Part shown: positions 36,790-47,861 of the stretch, piece by piece
How positions within the stretch are numbered: position 1 is the stretch's first letter
Layout of the letters: each line of letters begins with the position of its first letter
Origin: Dictyophora rubrovolvata
Lineage: Eukaryota; Basidiomycota; Agaricomycetes; Phallales; Phallaceae
Reading direction: 5' to 3'
DNA length: 64,000 nucleotides
Assembly: GCA_029959195.1 (NCBI GenBank)
Contig: CP114122.1
Location: 1,984,001 to 2,048,000 of the forward strand
Made by a program: the position numbers and the translations under genes
The notes under the pieces: generated by a model
The model's database searches: none
Seen by the model: the letters and a program-made list of their open reading frames with translations, nothing else
Told to the model about the DNA's origin: nothing

Positions 36790-37581
36790 ATGTTCCGAAG
36801 ATTCCCTAATCCCATGATATGTCCCTCGGAGCTTGAATTCACTTTTGCAACTACCCAAAACCCACGTCCAAAACATTTTTTTTATCCCAAAAACATTGAT
36901 ACAAAAGATATGTCCTCACTCCAGATTCGCTCTTCTCGTTCTCTGCCATCCCTTCACGCTCCTTCTACCGATGACTCTGATTGTTTTTGTTTTGTCCCTC
37001 CTACTCCTGATATCAATCTCTGTGATTTGGACACTCAGTACTACATCTACTTCACATCCTATGCACACCTCAACCTCGATCCCTCCACCTTATTACCATT
37101 ATACCTGAACCCCATTATTATCAGTCGACATAAAGCTTCAGATCTGATCTCGTATTCAGATGCGGGTGATAAGAAGGTTTCTTTTGGAACACAGTTATGG
37201 TTAGAAGGATATGAAGAATGGTTCATTGTGGTGAATATGTACACAATTCACATAGATCTACTGGACACGGTTACTAGGATATGGACTACTGCTGAACACG
37301 GACATGCATTCTGGCACATTGTATTTGATGTCCCTTGTTCATGGATCTGTCTGTCAGGGTACGCTAGTGTCGTCCCCTTATTTTTCTACATTCATCTTCG
37401 GTTCTGGTCTATTTTACTTATTTCCATATTTCTTGTATTCTATCCCATCTCTTGCATTTCCTTCTCCTTCCATATTCCCATTTTTCCTCCAACAGGCGCT
37501 GAGCGCCCGTTCTCATCAGAGCCATGGCCTAGGCCCCAGCTAAAAGTCCGGGACCGGCGTGTATCCACGCCCAGTCTGTAA
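36790..37581 (+). CDS. Unrecognised 263-residue frame inside the element
   Basis: The longest open frame in the element: MFRRFPNPMICPSELEFTF, then DLDTQYYIYFTSYAHLNLD, KKVSFGTQLWLEGYEEWFIV, and a very hydrophobic pyrimidine-coded tract near residues 195-230. That tract may be an intron rather than a membrane segment (donor gtacgc at 37359, acceptor ccaacag at 37495), in which case the protein would end soon after SG. No family recognised and no transposase signature seen. Its length in such AT-rich DNA argues that it is or was a gene. Confidence 0.35.
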   Translation: MFRRFPNPMICPSELEFTFATTQNPRPKHFFYPKNIDTKDMSSLQIRSSRSLPSLHAPSTDDSDCFCFVPPTPDINLCDLDTQYYIYFTSYAHLNLDPSTLLPLYLNPIIISRHKASDLISYSDAGDKKVSFGTQLWLEGYEEWFIVVNMYTIHIDLLDTVTRIWTTAEHGHAFWHIVFDVPCSWICLSGYASVVPLFFYIHLRFWSILLISIFLVFYPISCISFSFHIPIFPPTGAERPFSSEPWPRPQLKVRDRRVSTPSL

Positions 37582-37760
37582 GGTTACGCTAGTTATTCAA
37601 GATGTATCCGTGTAGAAAATAAATATGATCGAATTGTCGGATAATAACTCGTTCAAGAAAGTGAACATAAAATAAGCTGAACCAAAAGTATCGAAGTCGA
37701 AGCCTTGTTATCGAAGCTGAGACGAACGAGAACGCGTTTAATTGATAAGATAAGATAGTA

Positions 37761-37787
37761 AGATTAAATCGAGAATCGATTTAATCT
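37761..37787. repeat. 27-bp palindrome
   Basis: agattaaatcga and tcgatttaatct separated by gaa. Perfect 12-bp arms in an AT-rich tract of the element. Confidence 0.8.
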
Positions 37788-38130
37788 AAAGCACAAGTGA
37801 AAAGAATAAGATTTGAGATTCGGACAAGATTCGAGGCAACAGTGTTATATTAAAAGCTATACTACTTACAAAGGAGTCTCGCGTCATACATAGACGACGA
37901 GTTTACATTCTAATAAACTATACTACCGAAGGTCCACAAGCGACCACAATGACTTAGAAATACAATAAAGGTACAACGCGTGAATAAAACGAAAAGAAAT
38001 AAGGCTTATCTAAATTTTCTATTTTTTTTTTGTTGGAGGGGCCGCCGGTTGAACTCTAATACCTAACACAGTCCATGAACCGAAGGCTGCGTGTGGCCTT
38101 TGCCGTTTTTCATAGTATATAGTTAGTAGC

Positions 38131-38181
38131 CCTAGAGGAGGGATCCCTAAGTTTGTTCTCTTAGGATCCCCTCCCTCTAGG
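38131..38181. repeat. Subterminal hairpin copy of the inverted-repeat core
   Basis: cctagaggagggatccctaag (38131-38151) faces cttaggatcccctccctctag (38160-38180) across about 8 bases; both are variants of the core found in the terminal repeats. Such palindromic subterminal repeats are typical binding sites for DNA transposases. Confidence 0.7.
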
Positions 38182-38199
38182 TGAGTTAGTATTTCTACC

Positions 38200-38246
38200 A
38201 AATATATTTTACTTAGGATCCCCTCCCTCTAGTCTGAGTGAGTAGC
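38200..38246 (-). repeat. Right terminal inverted repeat
   Basis: Reverse complement of the left repeat (34159-34205), with one visible substitution (gagtgagtagc versus gagtaagtagc). Confidence 0.75.
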
Positions 38247-38264
38247 CCTGACAGTGCCCTGAGT

Positions 38265-38470
38265 CGCCCTAACAACATCCATCCCATCAGCCCATAACCA
38301 ATCAAAAGGTGAGACCCTGAGACTCAGTATTTTCTCCAAAATACTAGCCAAGTTTCTCCCATTCCTCATGCAACAACTGATGTGTAAACCCAACCATGTA
38401 CCATAGTACATTCATTCTGCTCCAATTCTCTGAGCAGTGATTACAGCCTTGGAAGAATAGTGGCAGCCAG
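38265..38470 (-). pseudogene. Fragment of the metallo-beta-lactamase gene 3' end
   Basis: About 200 bp matching 41300-41500 of the intact gene on the same strand: catcccatcagcccataacc, ttctccaaaatactagccaagtttctcccattcc and caacaactgatgtgtaaac. The reading frame is interrupted. It lies just right of the inverted-repeat element and left of DUF6533 copy B. It is therefore probably the far end of the duplicated block that begins with copy A, now separated from it by the element. Confidence 0.85.
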
Positions 38471-38639
38471 CGATGTGGATACACATGGTTATGAATTGGT
38501 ATTGAGTGTGCATGGTATCGTCGCGTCACATATCACAAGCACGCGCATCATAAACACTGACGGTTATATCGCGTTACTACAAGACTTGAATTTTCCTGCC
38601 GAGCCCTATAAAAATAGATAGGCCCTGTGACAGTGCTGC

Positions 38640-39945
38640 CGCAGTGCGTCGGACATACTTATGTTTGTGTGCAGTACTTTTATTTATTCGGATCAAATAG
38701 TACGACACTGGTAATATAATAGGCATCGGCATTTATCAAGCCCCCGACATTCCTCCAGCAGGATTCAGAGCTAGACCACGGTAGCATCTAAAGCAATGAC
38801 CGAATGTCATTTGTGTCATGATTATCTGTAAAGCTAGAACCGGCATTAAAGTTGCCTAATAATGTGTCATCGGTTGAGTAATCAAGAAGAAGAACATTCA
38901 TACCATTATTATTATGATCTCCCATCTCAGCTATAATTGAATGATGAATGTGTTGCATGACTGTATGCAAACCTTGCGTCGATATCAAGGAAAGCGTTGG
39001 AAAACTCGGTATGTTCTCGATTTGAGCCTTGTTTTGTTTACGAAGTTGAAGAAGGAATTCACAGGTCATGACAGTGCATATCCTGAAAATTATCAAAAGA
39101 AATCAAACTCTTGATGGCAAAAGATATTTGGAGATAAATACGCTTGTTGGAGGATGTTAAATGCACTGGATATCCTATAATTAGTCTAGCAGCCTCCTTA
39201 GACACGACAGTAACCGTTTAATTTGAATGTCGATTCCTTACCGTATTACTTGGCTAAACTTGATAGTCAGTTCATTTCTTCTAACGGTTCATAAGAGAAA
39301 AATGTATTTTTACTCACTGATAGGGCGATATCGAGTATTATGCTTATAACGGTAATGCAGACCACAAAGCTTTTTGAAAAAGAAAAGTAACTAAAAGAAC
39401 TTTTCTAGATTAGTGTTTAACTCACCTGAATCTGAGAATTTCTGACCGCATATATCAGTCTTTATATGATGCAACTATTAAAAGGTGAAGAAAGGAAAAC
39501 ATGCCTTGACGGAAAACAAGGGTAGTGACACTATTAACCTTGTGAGCTCGGGAGCCACCCAACTTAACTGTGTCCCAAAGTTCGTACAGGATTATCGCAA
39601 AGCCGAGCACATTGACCGCAAAGCTGAATACATTGATCGCGATGTTAATGCTGTCACCTCCGACTACAATCATGGAGAAGGGTGAGTAATAAACCGAGTA
39701 AAGATAATCAGTACGAACTCCTAAAAAAAATCATTTTCCTCCGCATGAGTTTATGGAATATTATTCAAGTTTAGTTGACTCACTGCCTTTCCTTAAGTTC
39801 AAAATCTTCACGTAGGCAGCCGGGAAACTGTATGTACACTTCGAAAATAAGTTTGTCTCCTACATATACACAATGGCCAGCATTATTGGCTTACCATATA
39901 TATACAAGGATAGAGAACAAAAGTAACTCAATCCGAAAATGACCC
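38640..39945 (-). repeat. Copy B of the direct segmental duplication
   Basis: Counterpart of 32560-33805 in the same orientation. In this copy the gene continues upstream (to about 40.4 kb), so copy B is the more complete one. Confidence 0.85.
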
Positions 39946-40389
39946 CAGTGAACCATTTAAAACGGGTTACTGAATATACTCGTGAAATCAATAGACCTAA
40001 TTTAAACAGTTTCGCGTTAATATTCAGCAACAAAGTTAAGACATTTGCTTTGACCTTCCATTCCAACACACGACAGTGCCGACGATGCATTCCCTACATT
40101 CGCAAGGATGTCGCAGGTCCGACTATCAGCAAAATTTCTCAACTATCAAATATACAACTGTTTAGTAAATGTGCACAGGTGAGGTACCATAAATTCAAAA
40201 GCTCACCCGACCTTGTTGCACGAAGGCCGTCGGTAACTCCGTCAAAATTTGCGTGATGGCATGTAGCATGGAAAAGTAACGAAGTAAGACGTAGAAAAAG
40301 GAAGGAAGTGTAATTGTGCGTGACTTCCAGATAAACTTGACTTCATCGTCAAAACTGAGTAAAAAGCTGTATACCAAGAGTGCTGTCAA
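38788..40389 (-). CDS. DUF6533-type multi-pass membrane protein, copy B
   Basis: Agaricomycete membrane-protein family of unknown function. The DUF6533 signature is clear at 40215-40389: LLVYSFLLSFDDEVKFIWKS, then SFFYVLLRYFSML. Further exons carry LLLNINAKLFKLGLLISRVY (near 40000), INVFSFAVNVLGFAIILYEL and VNSVTTLVFRQGMF (39455-39673), and the C-terminal exon ICTVMTCEFLLQLRKQNK with FPTLSLI and IIAEMGDHNNNGMN, ending DTNDIRSLL at 38788. Several exon joins in 39.2-40.2 kb are not resolved, and the true start may be a small upstream exon near 40470 (MSKFFASIAHA before a gtgagt donor). I cannot exclude that it is damaged in the middle. It is the presumed parent of copy A. Confidence 0.62.
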
Positions 40390-41227
40390 GAGTTAATTAC
40401 GTTATGCCCGGAACACTGCACCGAACTCGGATAATGACTCACAGCATGTGCAATAGAAGCAAAGAATTTGGACATAGCTAAATAAACAATGCACAAAATG
40501 TAGGACAGTACTAAGGTGAAGGTAAGTCATGTACGTACATCGGACTGTAGGCCAGAGTATCGGACTCTACGGTAACTTCGGGGGTAGAGAAGTTACCCAT
40601 TAGCTTTGTTCGCGACTTGAAATCCGATTTGCAGGGTGTGTCGCTATGAAAGCTCGGAGGGTACGTATCCGAGTCCCTTTATACTCAGTATTAGTGCAGC
40701 ACAGCACAAAATTAAAGTTACTATCCCAATAAGAAACAAATCGTGGATGTTATCATATGCCGCCAGATTTAAGCTTTAAGAATGGCTAACGTACTACCGC
40801 CCATCATGAATTAATAACTTGCCGGAGTGCAAAGGAATAGACACGTTGGCTATCACACTGGCAGCCTGCACACAATAATAGACACTCCGCTAGTGTGTAA
40901 TACATACGTTAGGCACTGATTTTTTTTACTCGAAAATAATCATCACTCACTGAAATGCCTTTAGTCACTATATTGATACCCTTCAAGTTGGCATGAATAA
41001 TCTGATATAGTTTCAATCCATTTTGGCTTACGCGTAGGATTCTCACCTTAAGCTCCACAATTCAAAAATCTGTTTTGGCTGGTCTTCTTTCATCCTGTGG
41101 TCGCAATGAACAGGTAGTTCATAGCGGAGGCTCAACTTGAATGCGCACGCTTAAAGGATATTGAACGTCGTTTCTTGTTGTTAAATAAAGGTCGTAGCTC
41201 TCTCAAAATAAAACAAAACAAAATTTT
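40390..41227. other. Intergenic region between DUF6533 copy B and the metallo-beta-lactamase gene
   Basis: No recognised gene. It probably carries the copy B promoter and the 3' untranslated region of the metallo-beta-lactamase gene. Confidence 0.4.
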
Positions 41228-42682
41228 CTAAACGATTCCCTTACTATTAAACAAAAACCGCAAGCCATCATAAGCAGGCCGAATCCAAATTCGCGGCTCC
41301 CTAGGAATATCCTCCACAACTTCTCTAATATCTGTCCCATCAGCCCATGACCAATCAAAAGCAGTCTGAGACTCAGACTCAGCATCTTCTCCAAAATACT
41401 CGCCCAGTTTCTCCCATTCCTCATGCAACAACCGATGTGTAAATCCAACCATGTACGTTCGTTCCGCTCCAATTCGTTGAGCGGCGGTTACAGCTTGAGC
41501 TAACCCAAAATGCGAGGTATGCGGGTGTAGTTTAAGACAGTCTACAATGAAAGCTGTGAACCGTTTATCGTTATTTTTCTTCTTGAGAGATTCAACTAGG
41601 TCCCACGCGAACTCGGGTATGTCAGATACGTCAGACATGTAGACGATGTTCAGTAGAACGAATCCCATTGAGAAAAAAGGTTGTGTGGTATTATTTGTGT
41701 TTGTTTTTTTGTTGTCGGCTTGATGGATAGGTGGGGAGTCGGACCTCGGGCTTGTTGATTGACTGGAGACGGGGGTGAGAAGTGTATTGTAAATAGAATG
41801 TAATGTCGAAAAATATATCCCATGCTGGACTAAAAATCGAAGAGATAAATATTTCAGATGGAGAAGACTTTGAAAAAAACCGTACGAACTGTTAAACGGG
41901 TGTATCTCGACATCATCGATAAGAAATGGCTTGTTCGGTTCAATTACGTGCCACTTGAATTTGGGAACCTTGGGGTTGAAAACTAAAAAAATTATTTTAT
42001 CGCGAATTGATTATATTCACATCACCGCCTCCTGACGCGAATTCGCTAGAAATGAGGTAAGGAAACGCTCTCTGCACGTGCACAAACGTTTCTTTTGAAG
42101 TGTAAATATCGATATGTGATTGTACAGCCCCGCCATGTGTCCATGCTTTTTAAATTTGAGTATCACCTCTTTTGATGCAGATCGGAACTCACAACGAAGA
42201 TCATCTAGACCGTTGATAGCATCCGCATGTGCGTGTGTTAGGAGAACAGCATCTATTTTTCTCAACCCATATTTAGGAAACCATTCTATAGAACAAAATT
42301 AGAGATGAAAAAAATGCTGCAGAGATATACCTGTCACGAACATACCTAAAGCCGATTCTCTAAAGTTTTTTCCTATATCTATAATAATCGTTCTATAGGA
42401 TAGACAAGAAAGCACTTGGTAACCAGATTCCTTAAACGAAATTCAACGAATTTTCAAATCATACATAGAAGTACCATTCTCCCGTCGAACACGGATTACC
42501 GCGCCCGTGTTTCGTCGGTTGTTTTTTCTGCCTTGGGGTGTTATAGCCAGATGGCATGTTCGACAAGGTTCTTCGCCATGTTTAGGTGCAGTTATGCATT
42601 CGACATTTGGGACTGATCCAGAACTACCGGTTCCATGGAAGATGAATTCAGCAGTCCAAGAAGAGGATGTAGCGAGATCCAT
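41228..42682 (-). CDS. PhnP-like metallo-beta-lactamase-fold hydrolase
   Basis: Metal-dependent hydrolase of the PhnP/phosphodiesterase branch; substrate unknown. Exons join in phase: from 42682 ([30 protein letters not shown], and cysteines in EEPCRTCH) to 42465 at [41 protein letters not shown], where HAHADA is the metal-binding HxHxD core; then (after a gtgagt donor) [20 protein letters not shown] with [33 protein letters not shown] with [11 protein letters not shown]; and VQHGIYF continuing to the long last exon with [36 protein letters not shown] (further metal-site D and H), and [15 protein letters not shown]. The gene looks intact, about 390 residues. An insertion rich in Ser/Asn/Thr follows VQHG. 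A fragment of its 3' end is duplicated at 38265-38470. Confidence 0.88.
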
Positions 42683-45134
42683 TGAAGAGCGAGAGGGAGA
42701 AAGAAAAAAGGTGACTTGTTTAAATCTCGTTTGAGCGCGGAAGACATGTATGTTATGAGTTGGACGTTTGCTTACCTACTATTAACTATCCTTATGAAAG
42801 GAAAGAACAAATGAATGCCGCTGTCTTTTTAAAAGGGAAAAAAAAGGTCTTCGCTAGCGCAAGCAAACCAACGACCCGAAGCGAGAGTAGTCCTTGCCGC
42901 TCGCCGTCTCAACACGTGGAGAAGGGTTTATTCCCTTTTTTTGAAAAAGAATTATGTAAAAGAGGCTGTGCTATGATTAAGCAGAGCTCTCAGCTCTCAA
43001 TAAAATGCCTCCTGTCATGCAGAAAAGCGGACAGCTTTTAGTAAGGCGTCTGTGTGTTGACAGAAAGCGTTGCTTGAATTGATAGGCATGGCCATGCGAG
43101 AAGGTACATACTTACGGTCTGGCGTTACATGGTAACGCGGTAACGGAGCGGCGCAACGCAACGCAGTTTTCGGAGTGTTACCCTCATTGATTGCTAAGGT
43201 CAATCCTCCTCGACCAAAATTCAAGTATACTTTGACCCAGTCTGGAGCCTGGACGAGAATGATGTTTCACGGTCGAGACTCGAGACTGGGGTGAGGGAGG
43301 GGATAAAAATAAAGCGAGACGAGATAAATTCGGACGTGTTTTATTTCCGGAATGGGCAATGATTTTAATCCGATCTCAACCGAGTGGACAATGATACATA
43401 TTGAGGCAGTGTCACACTTGGTCGAACAGCGCTGCGACCGCTGCTGGAAGCATACACTTCCGAGCTCACTTGTATGATTATTTACCCAGTTGCATTACTT
43501 ATGCAATGTTCGGCGGGAGGCGGTCATTTGAGAAACTTTCTCATTCTCAATGTTCATAAAGATATGATGAAATCACGTCATCGGTAAAGCCGGAATGCCT
43601 TAGGTACGGCCAAGTTTTAAGGAACATCCCTTTGAAGATGACACAATAAATAGCAAGTAAACTGCAACGAGGTGAACCGCTCACCAGCAAAACCAGTTTA
43701 AGTAACTTGAGTCCAAGGTTACATGCAAGCCGTGGCTTAAAGCAAATTAGACCTCGTTCGAGATTCAACTGGCTTTAGATGGGAGAAGAGCTGTCACCCC
43801 ATATCCATAACAATGGTAAATCAAAAAAAAAGCCATTCCCAAATATGCAAAGTTTTGTGATTACTATTGTTGCTGCCCTATTGATAATTACACAGCATAG
43901 ATTCTGGGCTTCTTTCGGGTTTTCCCTCAGAAATTTCTCTGTGTAAGTATGTACAGACGGATGCAGGGAAGGGTGATATATCATGTGCTCACGTCGGTCG
44001 GAGAGTGTTGGCAAAATGCAGGGCGGGAGCTGACAGGACAGGGGTGGAATAATGACCCGAGAGCCTGACGATCATTGCGCGCATATGTTCTCAATTGAGT
44101 TTTCAGCAACGCAATTGACGGAACGGCCTCGGCGTACTGCCGAGCTCCATAAATTGTGTACGAGCCTTGATAAGATATTACACATGATTCGGCTTGGGGG
44201 CTGTGCGTTTGCTTTGCGAGGGATTTTCAAAAGTCAGGGTGCGGAGAATGTATGTATACAAGGACATACATACATTGATACTAGATGGTGAGCCAGTATC
44301 TCCGCTCCGAGAGACGTCTTCGAGAAGAAGAAGGTTGAGGATTATATTTGATTTCTCAGACTAATCACAGATTGTCTTGGATGACATGGATACGTTATAC
44401 TATGTTTAGCGTGGAAGAAGAACTGAAATCATTGCGCCATAGCGCTATGTGCTGCGCGTAACCTTTTTTGATCCACCCGGCCCCAGGCAGGGTTGAAGGG
44501 ATCGGAAGCAATGGGGGCTTGATATACGGGGGAGGATCTTTTTGGCGGTAGACCCAATTGCGTTTCGTGCCACAAATCTTGTCAGACGACAAGAATGTCA
44601 TTTTTTTGAGATGTATTGATTGCGCGAAGCGAGGGGAATTTGTGATGAGAAACCGTATGGCTTGCTATTCAGTCAGACGACATGAAAATACACGACTGCC
44701 ATTGGAAACCTTTTTGAGTTGCTCTTGGTGATGAATCATGAGCTAATACACATGATAGTGATAGTTCCCGTTTGTATCCCATGGAGTAACGTTAGCGCCA
44801 GTACACATAAATATTTGACTCCTTGGTGCCTTCCTGAGAGAGAGAAAGCACACTCTTTTTTTTTTATCTGGAGACACGCATTGTCTCCTCGGACAAAAAT
44901 GATCAATTAAATAAAAAACGCTGTGGGAAAATTTAATTTTTTTTTTCGGACAACTCCTCCCCAACTTAGCTTAATCAGCTTACCTAATCTGGCAATAAAT
45001 ATTAGATCGGCATACTCGGGTCCCTCGCCCCGAGTATGGCTTACTAGTGGATGGCAGGCATTATTTTTCGTTAAAAAAAAGTTGACGCTGCCCAGTGAGA
45101 TTGCCCTCTCTACCCACCTTCCTCGTTACTCTTC
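42683..45134. other. Long intergenic region upstream of the bHLH gene
   Basis: About 2.45 kb without a recognised gene on either strand; only short frames of 60-90 codons with no family resemblance. Transcription-factor genes often have long upstream regions in fungi, so this may be largely regulatory. A pyrimidine-rich leader (ctctctacccaccttcctcgttactc) sits just before the start at 45135. Direct octamer repeats such as acatacatac near 44255 are minor. Confidence 0.45.
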
Positions 45135-47491
45135 GTGGTCATGCATGAAGCCATTTCTATGGCATCCGAGTTTAACCTAGTCGACTATATCGCGAACCAT
45201 GAGGCGGACCAGTCGGAGCTTGATATCTTTACCGACTTCCATCAACGTTCTGCTGTAGAGAATATGTCGTCCATGGATTCAACACAAATGCTTATCGACT
45301 CTTCAAATTCGCAGGATGAACACCAACACCAGCAACAAGGTTATTCTCATTCACAACATCACCATTCTGTCCATGCTCAGCAGCAGCAGCAACACCAACA
45401 ACAACAGCAGTCACAACAACAACAACAACAGCAGCAGCAACAACAACAACAGTCGTCACAGCTACCTCCGCACACTCGAGTCCAAATTCCGCAATCGCAC
45501 ATGATGTCGGCGGAGATGTTGGATCTTAAAGAACGTCTGGAGCAGCAGATGAAATTGCAGCAGTTGCAACAATTGCTTTTACAACAACAGGTGCGTGTCT
45601 ATATATTTCCGTGTCTCACATCACTCCTTGCTGACGACTACCCTCCTTTTCTGTCCTTAATCTTCGTTTGTCATTCAATGTGGTCGTTAATCTTGCCTCC
45701 CCTCCCTTCCCCCGAAAATCCAAAAGATTGATCTCCTTAATGGTGCCACCCCATCTCCCACCCAACATATGGGTCCTTCTCACCAAAAGGACGACATGTT
45801 TGGTTTGCTTACCCCCGGTCCATCGACAGAACTTCCTGCGATGGCTCCAAAAGACATGGTTCCCCCTATGATGTTACAGCCCGACATGTTTCTAGGATCG
45901 CCTGCCAACGCTGTGAGTAGTAACCTTCACTTGTTCGTTGCTCCAAATTGCTTATCTAATGTAATACAATAAATATTCTTCATAGTTATCATCACAACAT
46001 CATGAAATTCCCATAATCAATCCCAATCCTTCATTCTCGGCTCCGGCTGCTCTGGCATTCCCGACCGCTTCGCCTTATCCTCTCCCTCTCGATTTCTCAC
46101 CCATAAGCAGCCCTTGGATACCTCCTCACCACAATACTCAATCTCAACACGATCACGATTTCAATTCCTCACAATCGTTACTACCTCTACATCATCATCC
46201 TCATTCTAACAATCAACAGACATCCAGTCATGCGCTCCACCCCAACATTCCTCGTCCCCACTTGAAGCGGGTCGGAAGTGTGGATGACCACATGGTTAAT
46301 CACCATCCGCCTAGAAAACGTTCACTTAAAGCGACTCCCCCGTCGTCCTCAGCTACCTCTACACCGATGACTCTCCCCAACTCTGCTTCAACGTATTATT
46401 ATCCGCCAAATGACACTCCATCACCCGTCGATTTATCTATGACCGCTCCTCCTTTATCTTCGACCCCCAGCACTAATTCCCCGCCAAATTTGACTAATGA
46501 TCTCGGAACGGATCCTTCTACTATGCCATCCCATCAGCAGCAGCAGCAGCAACAGCAACAGCAACAAGAGTCACCGACGCCTATCGCCCCAATGACACCG
46601 GCTAGTATATTGAATTTGCGTAGGTTTTCTACAGGACTTATTCCACCCTCACATTTACCTCCGCATGTGGCGACGACTAGCAATACCAAGACTTCTTCCT
46701 TACCCCAGACGGCGATAACGATTGACTCGAAAGAAAGCCCGAATAGGAAGGCTACTACTAGTGCAGGGAAAGTGAAAGCCACAATTCCTACAAGTACGGT
46801 TACTGGACGTGGCAGGAAAGGTTCCGCTGCCACATTAAAACCTCTTTTGCCTGGAAGTAAGAAAAATCCCCCCCCCCCAATCCCTTTCCATCACCCCTGA
46901 GACTTAATGCTAATATCATTCTTCTTCTTCTTAGCAGCTCAACCTCCCACACCTACCTCGCCCCTTCCGATGCATGTGAATTTGACAGCTTCGTCTGGGC
47001 CAGGCGGACCGCGTAAATCTTCTCATAAAGTAGCCGAACAAAAACGTCGCGATTCGTTGAAAACATCGTTTGATGATTTACGGCTACTTCTTCCGCCTGT
47101 TGCCTTACCGGAAGACGAAGAGCTTTTACCGGGCTGTATGCCGCCTCGTGGACCGCCTAAAGGGGATGCGGATGGACCGAACAGAGGGGTTAGCAAGCTT
47201 GCTTTGCTGCGTTGTGGGAATGGGTATATCAGAGAGTTGAAAGGGATGGTGCAGAGACGGGATGATGAGATTGTGGTTTTGCGGAATGAGATTCGGAGAT
47301 TGCGGTTGGTTGTTGGGGAAGATGGTGATTATAGTGATGATGGAAAAGATGGGGTTTCGTCTTCACCGAGGATGGTTGTTGACCTCGACCGGGATGTCGA
47401 CGAAGGGAGACAGATCGAGTCTAATATTAGACTGGGGGTGAAGGCTGGTACGTTGAGCAGTGTACAGGAAGAAGCGGATGATGATGATTAG
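45135..47491 (+). CDS. bHLH (leucine-zipper-like) transcription factor, glutamine-rich
   Basis: DNA-binding regulator, nuclear by inference. Exons 45135-45590, 45727-45912, 45986-46856 and 46935-47491 join in phase. The start could be 45135 (MVMHEAISM), 45141 or 45159. The N-terminal part is rich in Gln and His with two long Gln runs (near 45379-45452 and 46534-46566); the middle is Ser/Pro/Thr-rich. The bHLH begins RKSSHKVAEQKRRDSLKTSF, whose basic residues H..AE.KRR fit E-box binding; helix 1 continues DDLRLLLP, the loop is long and acidic-to-glycine-rich (EDEELLPGCMPPRGPPKGDA), and helix 2 reads VSKLALLRCGNGYIRELK. It runs into heptad-like VQRRDDEIVVLRNEIRRLRL. The tail is acidic. The nearest analogues are fungal bHLH regulators with long loops; the target is unknown. 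Confidence 0.87.
45379..45452 (+). repeat. Polyglutamine-coding CAG/CAA tract
   Basis: Mixed CAG/CAA codons giving runs of 5, 5 and about 13 glutamines broken by His or Ser. A second tract at 46536-46568 encodes about 11 Gln. Codon mixing suggests selection on the protein rather than recent triplet slippage, though the CAG block at 46536-46548 is purer. Confidence 0.85.
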
Positions 47492-47861
47492 AATTTTTTT
47501 TTTCTTTTTGGGTTATTCTCTTTTGTATTGTTTACTACTGCGGTACATGTTACACACTTTTTTTTTCTTGTGAAAAAGATTTTCTTTTCGTTTGTAACAC
47601 AAAAAAGGAGTTGTTGTAATACAAAAAATATTGTAATAAATTACAAAACACAGTTCTAATGGGGACATATCGAGGGTGAAATCAGGGATAACATGATCCA
47701 CATTAGTTAGGACTGAGTCCGACTGACCAACCATATAGGCATTGTCCAAGTACCTAAACGCCCGTAAGGCGCTTATATTTCTGCTGGTTCGACATCTCCC
47801 AAAAACTGGAACAACAGTAGACGCGTATTTTCTCAATTTTTCGAGAACGACACCTGCGCGG

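Larger units (their letters stand above)
34159..38246. mobile_element. Roughly 4.1 kb AT-rich element bounded by 47-bp inverted repeats
   Basis: The outer edges, 34159-34205 and 38200-38246, are inverted repeats differing at one visible base, beginning gctactNactcagactag. The core tagagggaggggatcctaag also recurs internally near the right end as a hairpin (38131-38181), like the subterminal repeats of DNA transposons. No transposase motif was recognised between them; the interior holds two unrecognised frames and several TATA-bearing non-coding tracts that could be remnants of other elements inserted inside. The outermost bases may extend a little (cagggctact occurs inverted at 33882 and 38241-38250). 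It could be a non-autonomous DNA transposon or two separate small elements in opposite orientation. Family unassigned. Confidence 0.55.

Noticed and set aside
33600-38300. A complete LTR retrotransposon between DUF6533 copy A and the hydrolase fragment
   Set aside because: LTR-like promoters are present, but I found no matching pair of long direct repeats and no recognisable polymerase or integrase motifs; the inverted-repeat ends fit a DNA element better.
46534-46833. Minus-strand frame ending in a run of cysteines
   Set aside because: It is the complement of the CAG/CAA glutamine tract of the bHLH gene.
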